DNA of 64,000 nt from positions 427,158 through 491,157 of the forward strand of contig NZ_SSNI01000001.1 of assembly GCF_010015475.1 (NCBI RefSeq). Reading direction: 5' to 3'. Both the position numbers and the translations under genes were made by a program. Source of the DNA: Pontibacter pamirensis. Lineage in GTDB: Bacteria; Bacteroidota; Bacteroidia; Cytophagales; Hymenobacteraceae. The notes below the pieces were generated by a model. It saw only the letters and a list, made by a program, of their open reading frames with translations, did not search any database and had not been told where the DNA came from. Positions 10,301 through 17,329 of this stretch are shown here, piece by piece; within the stretch, counting starts at the first letter, position 1; each line of letters starts with the position of its first letter.

Positions 10301-10816
10301 AGCCGCCTGGGTGCTATACCCTATATCAGCCAGACCATAGGCTCTCGCAGCTTCCGTAAAAGTGCCATCGCCGTTATTGATAAAAAGCATGTTCGGCTTT
10401 TCTGCTGATTTATTCGGCCCGGCCACGCACAAGTAGATATCAATAAAACCATCGCTGTTAATGTCAGCCATTGATACGCCTGTTACCCAGCGATCAGTAG
10501 CCACACCGGCTTTTTCGGTGATATCCTCGAACTGCATGTTGCCCTTGTTCAGGTATAGCTTGCTGGTTACCATGTTGCCACCGAAAAAGATATCCTCCAG
10601 ACCGTCGTTGTTAATGTCTCCGATGCCCACACCGGCTCCATTGTAGAGGTAGTCATACTCAATGGCATTGAGGGTGTCGTTCTCAGGTAAGGTGTTGCTA
10701 AAAGTAATACCCGTCTCATCCGGCGACAGCAAATGAAAGAGCTGGTCACCTTTATTTTTATTGCAGCTGCTTAAAAGAAAGGTGGCACCTATAAAAAAGA
10801 AGAGTATATGCTTCAT
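7301..10816 (-). CDS. Giant FG-GAP/VCBS lipoprotein with central ASPIC/UnbV domain
   Basis: The start at 10816 is chosen over the one at 10831 because it begins the signal directly (MKHILFFF...LLSSC, Cys18). Mature protein is about 1150 residues: a first set of FG-GAP blades, an ASPIC/UnbV domain at about 505-585 (WPDGRQQTIQN), then a second set of blades (DVNGDGLEDFYVGG, DADDDGDLDLYIVSGG). It is the same architecture as the gene at 2077-5634 and strongly similar over the entire length. Presumably a surface-exposed, calcium-loaded double propeller. It is the first gene of the minus-strand block and is divergent from the ThuA/sugar dehydrogenase gene, so both may be controlled from the 491-bp region between them. 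Function not known. Confidence 0.9.
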   Translation of the reverse strand: MKHILFFFIGATFLLSSCNKNKGDQLFHLLSPDETGITFSNTLPENDTLNAIEYDYLYNGAGVGIGDINNDGLEDIFFGGNMVTSKLYLNKGNMQFEDITEKAGVATDRWVTGVSMADINSDGFIDIYLCVAGPNKSAEKPNMLFINNGDGTFTEAARAYGLADIGYSTQAAFFDYDKDGDLDMYLLTNALESFPRNNARPKKVNGQGLSTDRLYRNNGDNTFTDVSREAGILIEGYGLGLGIADINNDGWPDIYAANDFITNDILYINNGDGTFTDHSKQYMKHQSWNAMGTDIADFNNDGLLDIMTVDMLPPDNLREKTMIAAPNYDRYKRNLSLGYQPQYIRNTLQLNNGNGTFSEVGQLAGIHRTDWSWAPLFADYDNDGHRDLLITNGYRKDVTNLDFIIYKRQEGQFGDDAHQAKTMAKLIKELPGVKVHNYIYQNTGNLSFTDKSEDWGLDAPSYTNGTAFADLDNDGDLDLIMNNIDEAAFIYRNDANTMPDRHYLRVKMEGNAKNKAGLGVKLTLKYGGQQLYHDHSVYRGYKSTVENVAHFGLGKVSQVDALEIVWPDGRQQTIQNIKADQVLTVRYADATAAPEAAPGPKTIATLFQVLDSTETGIRYLHQENDFVDFKLQPLLMQKYSQGGPGIAVGDVNGDGLEDFYVGGSSDVSGKLYLQLSADEFKEAPFPDAVKHGDDMGTLFFDADDDGDLDLYIVSGGSEFKEGSTEYQDRLYKNNGKGVFTLDASALPDLRSSGSCVIAADYDQDGDLDLFVGGRVVPQRYPLPANSYILQNDGGKFTDVTDKVFPELKEMGLITAALWTDADQDGQMDLLLAGEWMPVTLIKNNNGRFVNATKDSGLQDATGWWNSLAAGDFDNDGDIDYIGGNFGLNSDYKASGEQPITIMAKDFDNNGSIDPVLGRYLMDKNYPAHPRDAMTDQMVSLRRKFQTFESYASIGYGDLFSEEELSDAIVAKSTHLQSSYIENLGDGKFKISPLPVQAQVAPVFGILANDYNGDGNLDLLLTGNNYGTEIQAGWYDASIGLYLQGNGKGGFAPVPVARSGFFVDTDAKGIAELALPEGRRMVLSATNQGPVKTFTYVQQKEVIQLNPSDAWATVTLQDGRKVRQEFYYGSAYLSQSSRTLAVPAGAQSITIYDFTGKSRQVAPQAGSLAQRP

Positions 10817-11307
10817 ATTATGCATGGGCAAGTAAGGCGTAAGCTTAAGTATGGCTTGTTAATGGTCAGGTATAAATCTTTAAGATTCATATAACCTGTT
10901 GCAAGTTCGGTACAATTACCTAAATAGACATCTAATTTAAGAACTGATTAAAGAAAAACCATCTTTCACAAAATCAGAAGCTATAACAGCCTGTTAATGG
11001 CTTGTTTTATACATAATCCGGGTAATTGTGAAGCAGTTATCAGAGAGATAAAGTTCCTTTCATAACATAAAAGAAGAGGCGTGCTCTCCTTCAGATTCAG
11101 TAAAGCTGAAGGAAGTGCCTGTATTTAATCTGTACCAGGTGCTGGACTTGCAAAGCTTTTTTACTATATAAAATCTAATATGCTTTAAGGAGATAAAGCG
11201 GAGCAGCTTATGCATATCAGTCAGGACCGTAATGCCTCTATTAAAGTGTTTAGCTTGCCTAGCTTACATGAAATGCATATATTGATACATAAGTAACCTT
11301 AGTATCA
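10817..11307. other. Divergent intergenic region, 491 bp
   Basis: No reading frame with protein character was found. It must hold the promoters of the FG-GAP gene (leftward) and the ThuA fusion (rightward). One small inverted repeat, TCCTTCAG/CTGAAGGA with an 11-base loop (11087-11094 and 11106-11113), is visible but could be chance. I could not identify convincing Bacteroidota -33/-7 elements. Confidence 0.5.
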
Positions 11308-14300
11308 ATGATGATAAAGCAACACCCTAAAACAATATTCAAGTCTTTGCTGTTTTTTACTCTGGCCCTCTTCCTATGGAACTGCTCCGGAGAGAAAGAC
11401 AAAAGCATCCTCATCTTCTCTAAAAACAGTACGGCCCAGCAAACTTCCGATGCTGCCATGGCAGCCCTGGCAGCCTATGCCGCTGAGAATGGCCTGCAGG
11501 CAGATACCACCACCAACCCCGCTTATTTTGCAGAAGACTCTCTGAAGAAGTATGGGGCAGTTGTCTTTTTAAACACATCGCAGGACGTCCTGAGCACCCG
11601 TCAGCAAAATGAAATAGAGCGCTTTGTGCAGGCCGGAGGAGGTTTTGCTGGTATACATGCCGCTGGCAGTTCTCAGTACCAGTGGCCCTGGTATAACCGC
11701 ATGCTGGGTGCTGCCCCTGAACAACAGGCCGATAGCCTTGTCACGACCTCTGAAGAAAACATGCAGCTGGTAGGAGGAGAGGGCGCTCTGACAGAAGGAC
11801 TGGCCAAAAGCTGGAAACAGCAGGATGCCCTCCATACTACCTATACCTTAAGCCTTGAAGCTACGGTGCTGGTAGAAGGAAAAGGGGAAAAGCCGGTTTC
11901 CTGGTACCGTGAGTTTGACGGCGGCCGCATGTTTTATACCCTGGCGGGTGGCACCGCTGAAAGCTATCAGAACCCGGACTTCCTGAAGCATGTGCTGAAT
12001 GGCATTAACTATACGCTGGAGGGGCCTGCGCTCAATTATGATAAAGCCTATACCCAACAGGTGCCGGAAGACAACCGATTTCTGCAGGTAGTGCTGGATT
12101 CGTACCTGCACGAGCCGATAGAAATGGAGATTCTGAATGATGGCCGTGTGCTGTTCATCGAGCGCCTGGGCAGCGTAAAGCTGTATGACCCGGAAAAGAA
12201 GGAAACAAAGGTCCTGGCTAAACTGGATGTTCATACTGAAGGAAATTATGAAGATGGACTGCTCGGCCTGGAACTGGACCCTGATTTCGACCGCAACAAC
12301 TACATTTACCTGTACTATTCGCCTGTAGGAGACGAGGCGGTGCAGAACCTCTCGCGGTTCAAGCTCCTGGGAGGCGATAGCCTGATTATGCGGTCCGAGA
12401 AGGTGGTGATGCAGGTGCCTGTGCAGCGCGAAACCTGCTGCCACTCTGCCGGCAACGTCTACTTCGGTCCGGATGGTTTGCTATACCTGACAACCGGGGA
12501 TAATACCAGCTCCAAAGAGTCTGATGGCTTTACACCAATCGATGAGCGGCCGGGGCGTGGTCCGTTCGATGCGCAGAAATCATCAGGCAACACGCACGAT
12601 TTGCGCGGCAAGATCCTGCGCATCAAAGTAAATCCGGATGGCACCTACTCTATTCCGGAGGGTAACCTGTTTCCCCGAGACGGCTCGATGGGCAGACCTG
12701 AGATTTATGTGATGGGTGCCCGGAACCCGTACCGTATGACGGTGGACAAGCGGGGCTATGTATACTGGGGAGATGTAGGCCCTGACGGCGGAGTAGCCAA
12801 CGAGCGTGGTCCGCTGAGCCAGGATGAGTGGAACCAGGCCAGAGGGCCCGGTAACTACGGCTGGCCTTATTTCGGAGGCGACAACAAAGCATACTCGGAT
12901 TTCAACTTCGCGACAAATGAGGTAGGTCCGAAATTTAACCCACGGCGGCCCATCAACGATTCACCGAACAATTTCGGTTCTAAAGTACTGCCTCCTGCCC
13001 GCGAAGCCATGATCTGGTATCCTTACGGAGAGTCCGAAGAGTTTCCGATGCTGGGCACCGGTTCTCGCTCTGCCATGGCCGGGCCGTTCTATTACGCGAA
13101 TGATTATCAGAAGTCCCGCAGCAAGTTCCCCGATTACTACAACAATAAGATGTTTATTTATGAGTGGGCACGCGACTGGATGAAAGTGCTCACATTCGAT
13201 GAAGAAGGGAATCTGCAGAAAATAGAGCCTTTCCTCGAAAGCCAGGAGTTTGCTCACCCAATAGATGTGAAGTTCGGGCGCGACGGGGCTATGTACGTGT
13301 TGCAGTATGGCGCCAACTACTTTGCCCGCAACCCGGATGCCACACTGGTGAGAATTGAGTATGCCGAAGGAAATAGGCAGCCTGTCGCGCAGATAGTAGC
13401 GGAGAGAACAGTAGGGGCAGCACCATTCAAAGCACAGCTGTCCGCAGATCAATCCTTTGACTATGACAAAGAAGATGAACTAACATATGCCTGGGAGTCA
13501 GGTGCCGGAGAGACGTCAACAGAAGTAGCCCCTGTCTTTACTTATACCAAATCCGGAGTTTACCGGCCAAAGTTAATCGTAACCGACAAGGAAGGCGACC
13601 AATCAACAGCGGAGACCGAGATAAAAGTAGGAAACGATATACCGGAAGTTAAGATTGAGATCGCCGGCAACCGCAGTTTCTATTTCGACGACAGAGCATT
13701 GAACTATAAGGTGAATGTGCGCGACGAGGAAGACGGGCAGTTGAACAGTGGGATTGCCGCCAACCAGGTCAAATTTGCGGTGGATTATCTCTCAGAAGGA
13801 AAAGATTTAGCCTTGCTGAGCTCTAACAGCCAGAATGCAGAAGGTGGATCGGTGAAATTTGTGAGAGGGAAAACGCTGATAGCAGAAAGCGACTGCAAAT
13901 CCTGCCATGCCGTTGCCGACAAGTCCATAGGGCCGAGCTACAAGGAAGTAGCGGTGCGCTATAAAGGCAATGACACAGCTCTGCCCATGCTGGCAAAGAA
14001 GATCATTTCAGGAGGTAATGGGAACTGGGGCATGGCCATGATGGCCGCGCATCCGCAGCACTCGGAGCAGGAAACAACAGAGATGGTGAAGTATATCCTC
14101 TCCCTCGCAGATGGTGCCCAGGGTAGCCTGCCCTTGGCCGGAACGTACAGGTTAAACGAGCATAAAGGCGGTGGCGAGTCAGGAACATATGTTATCTCTG
14201 CGAGCTACACCGACAAAGGGCATCAGGTAACCGGGGCTCTAACCGGGCGGGAGGTGGTGCTCCTGCGCCATCCGAAAGTGCAGGCAGAAGATTTTGCTTC

Positions 14301-14694
14301 GTTCCTGAACGTAGGGCGGCAGCAGCCTCATGGAGACGGCCCGTCACTTGTGAGTGATATCAGAGACAGGTCCTACATCTCCTTCCGCGATATCGATTTG
14401 ACAGGAATCAAGTCGCTGACATTTAACCTGGCAGCAGGAACAGACGGAGGCACTATCGAGATAAGAGCGGGCGCTCCTGACGGAAAGCTGATTGGAACTG
14501 CCATTGTGCCTCCAAGTGCTGACCGATCCGGGTGGGGAGCGACAAAAACCGTAACGACACAGGTAAAGGACCCTGGTGGAGTAAACGAACTGTTTTTTGT
14601 GTTCCGCAACAAAGAAGTGAAAGATAGGCCCCTGATGATGCTGGACTGGATTATGTTTAATATGGGAGATGGCCAGGGTATGGTCGCCAACTGA
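11308..14694 (+). CDS. ThuA - glucose/sorbosone dehydrogenase - PKD - cytochrome c fusion lipoprotein (1128 aa)
   Basis: Lipoprotein signal with Cys26 (LFLWNC). Domains in order: ThuA-like (about 30-230; HAAGSSQY), a six-bladed PQQ-type glucose/sorbosone dehydrogenase propeller (about 255-665; HSAGNVYFGPDG), a PKD/Ig-like domain (about 670-780), a class I cytochrome c with CKSCH (Cys863, Cys866, His867), and a C-terminal CBM6-like domain (about 985-1125). The fusion suggests a sugar is bound, oxidised at C1 by a quinone cofactor, and electrons pass directly to the attached haem. It acts in the periplasm or at the outer membrane. The gene is followed by a hairpin and then by an aldonate transporter and two dehydratases, which fits production of aldonic acids. 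PQQ dependence is inferred from the fold. Confidence 0.9.
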   Translation: MMIKQHPKTIFKSLLFFTLALFLWNCSGEKDKSILIFSKNSTAQQTSDAAMAALAAYAAENGLQADTTTNPAYFAEDSLKKYGAVVFLNTSQDVLSTRQQNEIERFVQAGGGFAGIHAAGSSQYQWPWYNRMLGAAPEQQADSLVTTSEENMQLVGGEGALTEGLAKSWKQQDALHTTYTLSLEATVLVEGKGEKPVSWYREFDGGRMFYTLAGGTAESYQNPDFLKHVLNGINYTLEGPALNYDKAYTQQVPEDNRFLQVVLDSYLHEPIEMEILNDGRVLFIERLGSVKLYDPEKKETKVLAKLDVHTEGNYEDGLLGLELDPDFDRNNYIYLYYSPVGDEAVQNLSRFKLLGGDSLIMRSEKVVMQVPVQRETCCHSAGNVYFGPDGLLYLTTGDNTSSKESDGFTPIDERPGRGPFDAQKSSGNTHDLRGKILRIKVNPDGTYSIPEGNLFPRDGSMGRPEIYVMGARNPYRMTVDKRGYVYWGDVGPDGGVANERGPLSQDEWNQARGPGNYGWPYFGGDNKAYSDFNFATNEVGPKFNPRRPINDSPNNFGSKVLPPAREAMIWYPYGESEEFPMLGTGSRSAMAGPFYYANDYQKSRSKFPDYYNNKMFIYEWARDWMKVLTFDEEGNLQKIEPFLESQEFAHPIDVKFGRDGAMYVLQYGANYFARNPDATLVRIEYAEGNRQPVAQIVAERTVGAAPFKAQLSADQSFDYDKEDELTYAWESGAGETSTEVAPVFTYTKSGVYRPKLIVTDKEGDQSTAETEIKVGNDIPEVKIEIAGNRSFYFDDRALNYKVNVRDEEDGQLNSGIAANQVKFAVDYLSEGKDLALLSSNSQNAEGGSVKFVRGKTLIAESDCKSCHAVADKSIGPSYKEVAVRYKGNDTALPMLAKKIISGGNGNWGMAMMAAHPQHSEQETTEMVKYILSLADGAQGSLPLAGTYRLNEHKGGGESGTYVISASYTDKGHQVTGALTGREVVLLRHPKVQAEDFASFLNVGRQQPHGDGPSLVSDIRDRSYISFRDIDLTGIKSLTFNLAAGTDGGTIEIRAGAPDGKLIGTAIVPPSADRSGWGATKTVTTQVKDPGGVNELFFVFRNKEVKDRPLMMLDWIMFNMGDGQGMVAN

Positions 14695-14716
14695 CAAACC
14701 TTTCTTTCTAAAAGAT

Positions 14717-14750
14717 CGAAAACCTTGTTCGCTCTTGAATAAGGTTTTCG
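14717..14750 (+). terminator. Hairpin after ThuA fusion
   Basis: Arms CGAAAACCTTGTTC (14717-14730) and GAATAAGGTTTTCG (14737-14750) pair over 14 bp with one G-U and a 6-base loop, 22 bases after the stop codon. There is no long T-run, as is frequent in this phylum. Confidence 0.6.
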
Positions 14751-14913
14751 CTAAGGAGGCTTTGCCTGTCAGGGAAATGCGAGATTAAAAAGAACATAAT
14801 CAGAAATAAATTGAAGAAAATAAAGTAAAGAGGAGGAATTGCAGAGGTAGCGGGAATATAAACAATAACATTCTAAATCAGGAAACACTCTAACCAGTAG
14901 GAATCTCCTTACT

Positions 14914-16245
14914 ATGGCAGTTATTTATTTGCTCCTTTGCGTCGCGCTTATCATTTTTTTAACGGCACGTCTGCAGGTACACCCTTTTCTCGCTCTGTTT
15001 CTGGTTGCCATTTTCTATGGGTTTGTTACAGGAATGCCCCTGGCTATCATTGTGCAGTCCATCAATACCGGGTTTGGCGAAACACTGGGTAAAATAGGGC
15101 TTATTATCATATTCGGGGTCATCATCGGGGCTTTTCTTGAGAACTCCGGAGGTGCCTATGCGCTTGCCGAGAAAGTGCTCCGGCTAGTTGGCCAAAAACG
15201 GGTAACGGTAGCGATGGGCATTATTGGTTACTTTGTTTCTGTCCCGGTTTTTGCCGACAGCGGTTTTCTGCTCGTTTCTCCCCTTAGCAGGAGTATGGCC
15301 AAAAAAGCAGGTATATCACTGGCAGGGCCTGCCATCGCCCTTGGGCTTGGACTTACCGCCACGCATACCATGGTGCCCCCCACACCAGGTCCTATTGCCG
15401 CGGCCGGTATTTTAGGTGCCGACCTTGGACTCGTCATGCTGCTGGGCTTACCAATCAGTGCGCTGGCGCTGGCGGTCGGGCTGTTGTATGCCACGAAATA
15501 TGCAGCAAAGACCTATATCGAGCCCAATCCACAAACCACAGAAGAAGATATACACCTGCTGCTGAAGGATGCTCCCGGCCCCTTTAAGTCCTCTATACCC
15601 GTACTGGTCCCCATTATACTGATTGTTGCGAAGTCTTCTGCCCAATATTTCAATCAGGTTTTGGGCCAGGATGCCTATAGCCTTATCTCTTTTCTCGGAG
15701 AACCTGTGGTAGCCTTGTGCATCGGAGCATTTTTATCCTTGATTCTCCCCAAAAAGCTAAAGCCTGAAATGCTGTCTTCACAAGGATGGATAGGGAACGC
15801 CTTGCGGGATGCGGCATCTGTTATCCTGATAACGGGAGCAGGAGGAATCTTCGGGAAGATTCTCCAGAACTCCGGCATAGCAGATACTTTAGGCGAATCA
15901 TTGGCTGGTGTGCACCTGAACATCTGGTTGCCCTTCCTGCTGGCGGCAGCTATCAAAACGGCACAAGGCTCTTCCACCGTCGCTTTGATCACGACAGCCT
16001 CTATTGTGCTGCCGATGATGCCCTCGCTCGGTTTTGAGACTGAATTGGAAAAAGCCATGGTGGTGATTGCTATTGGCGCAGGCTCTGCGGTAGTATCGCA
16101 TGCCAATGACAGCTTCTTCTGGGTGGTAACGCAGATGTCCGGTATGAAAGTCAGGACGGGCTATAGGCTTTATACTACAGGAACATTGGTGGTTGGGTTG
16201 TCAGCCGCTTTCTTTCTGTTCCTGACTTACCTGCTCTTTACGTGA
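14914..16245 (+). CDS. GntP-family gluconate/aldonate:H+ symporter
   Basis: A 443-residue, very hydrophobic protein with the family's typical length and many membrane segments. Family-like stretches are visible: FGETLGKIGLIIIFGVIIG near residue 55, PVFADSGF near 112, HTMVPPTPGP near 152, and the C-terminal HANDSFFW. GntP proteins import gluconate, related aldonates, or D-serine across the inner membrane with protons. Here the two genes downstream are sugar-acid dehydratases (35 bp to the first), so uptake of a pentonate or hexonate made outside by the dehydrogenases is likely. The exact substrate cannot be read from sequence. Confidence 0.88.
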   Translation: MAVIYLLLCVALIIFLTARLQVHPFLALFLVAIFYGFVTGMPLAIIVQSINTGFGETLGKIGLIIIFGVIIGAFLENSGGAYALAEKVLRLVGQKRVTVAMGIIGYFVSVPVFADSGFLLVSPLSRSMAKKAGISLAGPAIALGLGLTATHTMVPPTPGPIAAAGILGADLGLVMLLGLPISALALAVGLLYATKYAAKTYIEPNPQTTEEDIHLLLKDAPGPFKSSIPVLVPIILIVAKSSAQYFNQVLGQDAYSLISFLGEPVVALCIGAFLSLILPKKLKPEMLSSQGWIGNALRDAASVILITGAGGIFGKILQNSGIADTLGESLAGVHLNIWLPFLLAAAIKTAQGSSTVALITTASIVLPMMPSLGFETELEKAMVVIAIGAGSAVVSHANDSFFWVVTQMSGMKVRTGYRLYTTGTLVVGLSAAFFLFLTYLLFT

Positions 16246-16279
16246 TGCAAAACCTAATTTGTAATAAATAAAAAACCTT

Positions 16280-17116
16280 ATGAAATTATACAGAACGCAA
16301 CAAGGTATTGTCATCGAAAAGGATGAAGCGCTGTACCCTGTGAGGGATCAACAGTGGGACGACTTTCTAAATGATGACCGGCTTTATGAGAAGATGCTGC
16401 AGGTAACGCAAAGCATGTCTCCCGATCCGGATGCAAGCAATTTACTGCAGCATGAGCTGCTTGCTCCTATTGGAAATCAGGAGATATGGGCAAGTGGGGT
16501 CACCTACTATCGCAGTAAAGTTGGCAGGCAGGAAGAGTCGAAAAAGAGCGGGGGAGGAGAGTTCTATGCCCTTGTGTATGAAGCGGAGCGACCGGAGTTG
16601 TTTTTTAAGGCAACAGCGCACAGAACGGTAGGACCGGGAGGAAAGGTACGCATACGCAAAGACTCTACCTGGAACGTGCCTGAACCGGAACTGACCTTGG
16701 TTATTACCTCTTCCGGTAAAATTGTGGGCTATACCATTGGCAACGACATGAGTTCCCGCAGCATTGAGGGAGAGAACCCCCTGTACCTGCCACAGGCGAA
16801 AACATACGATGGCAGCGCAGCGGTAGGACCCTGCATTCTCGTGACGGAAGAGCCGCTTCCTGCAAATACACTTATCGAGATAGAAATTTACCGGAAGGCC
16901 GACAAAGTTTTTAATGGCAGTATTGAAATAGCACAGATGAAGCGCACACCGGAGGAACTGGCGGCTTTCCTTTACAGAGAATGCAGCTTTCCGCACGGCA
17001 GCCTGCTGATGACAGGAACTGGCATTGTGCCCGAAAACGAATTCACGCTACAGCAGGATGACGAAATCAGGATAACAATTGCCCCTATCGGCACACTGGT
17101 TAACGCTGTGGAATAA
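16280..17116 (+). CDS. FAH-family 2-keto-3-deoxy-pentonate dehydratase (KdaD-like)
   Basis: 278 aa, fumarylacetoacetate hydrolase fold. The metal-binding residues are present: Glu135 and Glu137 (VPEPEL), Asp156 (GNDMSSR), with Lys174 in LPQAKTYD. The segments ERPELFFKAT, DSTWNVPEPEL and IEGENPLYLPQAK match the subgroup that includes archaeal 2-keto-3-deoxy-D-arabinonate dehydratase rather than true FAH enzymes. The expected reaction is 2-keto-3-deoxy-pentonate to 2,5-dioxopentanoate (alpha-ketoglutarate semialdehyde) in the cytoplasm; no signal peptide is present. It lies between the GntP permease and an L-arabonate-type dehydratase, which would supply its substrate. The semialdehyde dehydrogenase that should follow is not in the window. 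Confidence 0.87.
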   Translation: MKLYRTQQGIVIEKDEALYPVRDQQWDDFLNDDRLYEKMLQVTQSMSPDPDASNLLQHELLAPIGNQEIWASGVTYYRSKVGRQEESKKSGGGEFYALVYEAERPELFFKATAHRTVGPGGKVRIRKDSTWNVPEPELTLVITSSGKIVGYTIGNDMSSRSIEGENPLYLPQAKTYDGSAAVGPCILVTEEPLPANTLIEIEIYRKADKVFNGSIEIAQMKRTPEELAAFLYRECSFPHGSLLMTGTGIVPENEFTLQQDDEIRITIAPIGTLVNAVE

Positions 17117-17167
17117 GTATTACCTACCGCGCTTCAAGAAGGGAAAGTATTAATCCTACGCTCGCTG

Positions 17168-17215
17168 AAATTCCCCTCCTCGGAGGGGTAGGAGTGGGTT
17201 TATATCATCCAAAAA
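17168..17215. repeat. GC-rich palindromic intergenic element
   Basis: CCCCTCC (17173-17179) and GGAGGGG (17182-17188) form a perfect palindrome with a two-base centre, followed by TAGGAGTGGGTTTATA. I recall similar CCCCTCC-GGAGGGG-GGGTGGG sequences as dispersed intergenic repeats in Bacteroidota genomes. Only one copy occurs in this window, so the repeat nature is unproven. It lies in the 213-bp gap between the FAH and IlvD/Edd genes. Confidence 0.5.
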
Positions 17216-17329
17216 TTTGGATAACAGGATGTTGGTGAATACATAACAGCAGCAGAAACAGGCAAGGTAAATATTCATAGGATAAGTCTTGACTTAAAAT
17301 TATACTATAGCTTAAAGCTCTTTACTTGT

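Noticed and set aside
2077..10816. Many short similar DNA segments that might be read as DNA repeats or CRISPR-like
   Set aside because: They are protein-level FG-GAP repeats of variable spacing inside coding sequence, not regular DNA repeats with spacers.
11087..11113. Small hairpin as terminator or operator
   Set aside because: Only 8 bp with an 11-base loop in a non-coding region; likely by chance.
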